Shown here piece after piece: positions 62,382-64,000 of a stretch of 64,000 nucleotides of DNA (position 1 is its first letter; the number at the start of each line of letters is the position of its first letter). The DNA is taken from assembly GCA_035578905.1 (NCBI GenBank), contig JAQJVL010000004.1, positions 6,879,175-6,943,174 on the forward strand. The letters run 5' to 3'. This stretch comes from Stictocephala bisonia (Eukaryota > Arthropoda > Insecta > Hemiptera > Membracidae). The position numbers and the translations under genes were made by a program. Under the pieces are notes generated by a model. That model did not search any database. It was not told where the DNA came from and saw only the letters and a list, made by a program, of their open reading frames with translations.

Positions 62382-62700
62382 CTATATTAATCTAGTATCT
62401 CGAAAGTTACCAATAACTAACTAGTTAACAATTCATTTCTATTGTAGCTAATGTTGTTTATGCTTGATTGTTGAGCATTAGTCTAGTAATATTCTGCTAC
62501 ATATTATTAATAGATAGTCATGCACTAATTCTAGTTTGTCCTAATTGTTTTATGCCTGTATATCATCTTGAACCACACTGAAGTAGCCATCTAAAAGTTC
62601 TCATAGTTAATTAGTTATATAGTTATTATACAATATTTATAAGCATCAAATTGTAAATGGTTGTTACCGTTGAATGAATAAATGAAATGAATATTTATTT
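61858..62700 (+). mobile_element. LINE 3' untranslated region
   Basis: AT-rich, with a TA microsatellite at 62335-62378. It ends in TTGTAAATGGTTGTTACCGT followed by GAATGAATAAATGAAATG near 62697. This terminal motif is shared with the other two LINEs of the group. Confidence 0.8.
62335..62378. repeat. TA microsatellite in the LINE 3' region
   Basis: About 20 TA units. Confidence 0.9.
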
Positions 62701-64000
62701 TGAAATACTGTTGTGGTTTTACATAACTGTTTGTTTAATTAAGGATAACAGGAAAAATATAGGTTATTATATTATTTATGTAGGCAGAGCGATTCTATAA
62801 ATTGTATGGGCGCGTGTTCATTATGCCACGTGTACGTTTCATTAGTAATGGTTTAATCATTTATTAACAGAAAACTTCGTTTACTAGTATTTTGATATTT
62901 AAATACATACTGAGAACATACTGACGCATAACGAATCAAATATTATAGTGAGGACTGACAGTCAATTTTGTAAAATTCAGTCTGTTGAAAAATTTCCCAC
63001 ACATAGATTGACAAACCAAAACAGTCAAAGGTTATGAAATTTGCACAACCTTTAATACCAATACGTGACTTAAAACACTTGCCAATGTCTCAACCTCACT
63101 ACAAAGGAAACCAAATTTACAGGACTTAAAAGGAGCTGACAGTGATTTAGACAACTACCTCACCGAAATAAAATTAAAACTCAATCAATAAAAATCTTTG
63201 GCTATAGATATATGATTTCTAAAGTTGACAAAATATATCATGTTTAACTATGTGATAGAAATATCCATGGTGTAACAATGGAGGGAAGTTACGATAAAGT
63301 CTAGACGTGATGCCTTAAATTAATGGAATAGTAAAGATAACAGAAGATTCATAAGTAACCTTTTTTGCTATACTTAAGAAAAAATCTAATTAATTAGACA
63401 TACTAAAAGAAAACAAAAATAAACAAACAAGTAACTTCTAATTCAGAACCGATCTAACAAGATCCCATCCTAAAAGGATTTTCTTTGAAAAAAAGGTAAT
63501 ATAAGCTCCTAAACAAAGAAAACTGTAGTAAACTCAAATACGTTGAAAATCTTTTAAACTGTTCAGAACCAACTGATTAACTCCAACCACTTAAAAAATA
63601 AATAACAATACTAACCCATACTACATACGGACCAGGTAAAATAGAAATAACTAGATAAACTCAGAGACTCAAAAAAACAAAGCATCATGTGAATTAGAAG
63701 TAGTGGTAGGATTCAGCCAACCCCAACATTATAAAAGAAATAACTCTCATTACAAAACACATACGGAAAACAGTAAAGATCCTTGATGATTGGATGTTAG
63801 CCCTGATTCATCCAAATACGTAAAAAGGAGACAGAACTAGTATTCAAAATTATTGAAAAATCTCTTTCCTTTCAGTAACGTATAACATTCTTTCCCAATG
63901 TACGTGCGCGAATGGTTGAGTCCGTAGGATTGGTTGGCACCTTAAGTTTTGTGTATCCGTTAGATAGAACTCAAAATTAGGGAATACCATGAGGCCAAAT
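62701..64000. other. Anonymous AT-rich region
   Basis: No gene, array or mobile element recognised. Confidence 0.5.

Overview
This is a eukaryotic, AT-rich, repeat-packed window, most likely from an arthropod and probably an insect. It has an intron-containing host gene with GT-AG splice sites. Its best protein matches, from memory, are to insect histidine decarboxylase. Short TTAGG runs (the insect-type telomere motif) occur internally, together with tRNA-derived SINEs, several non-LTR retrotransposons and a Penelope-like element. I cannot name the order or species.

The only host gene I can support is the 3' half of histidine decarboxylase (Hdc) on the + strand. Six exons (5383-5481, 8391-8574, 9057-9206, 10686-10859, 11520-11657, 14265-14413) splice in phase into 297 C-terminal residues plus a stop. 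The catalytic PLP-lysine part lies upstream of the window. The introns hold a SINE, short palindromes and a 73-bp satellite, and a 41-bp satellite follows the gene.

Region by region: 1-5.0 kb holds a LINE reverse-transcriptase relic with a nested SINE, a Tc1/mariner-like DNA transposon with long inverted repeats, and a LINE C-terminal relic. 5.4-14.4 kb is Hdc. 14.4-22.2 kb is non-coding with satellites and a small repeat family. 22.2-23.4 kb is a MITE with a nested SINE and TTAGG repeats, a second SINE and a 48-bp repeat. 24.8-25.6 kb is a LINE relic. 25.6-32.3 kb is a large fold-back element whose inverted arms are built from 268-bp units of a roughly 42-bp motif. 32.3-36.6 kb is anonymous. 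36.65-37.45 kb is a 56-bp satellite. 37.6-48.5 kb is a three-level nest: a Penelope-like element is split by a minus-strand LINE, and that LINE is split by a young LTR retrotransposon (two 1076-bp LTRs, AAGT target duplication) that carries a gag-like region but no recognisable pol. 49.9-54.4 kb is a nearly complete two-ORF LINE (PHD-finger ORF1; endonuclease plus reverse transcriptase ORF2). 54.9-58.8 kb holds five tandem-repeat arrays. 60.5-62.7 kb is a 5'-truncated LINE of the same group.

How the parts relate: apart from Hdc everything recognisable is mobile or repetitive. Three LINEs share a 3' end motif and RT features, so they look like one lineage that kept inserting here. The LTR element, the SINEs and the MITEs have no recognisable replication enzymes of their own in the window and presumably depended on proteins supplied elsewhere. 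All homology calls are from reading translations by eye; no search was run.
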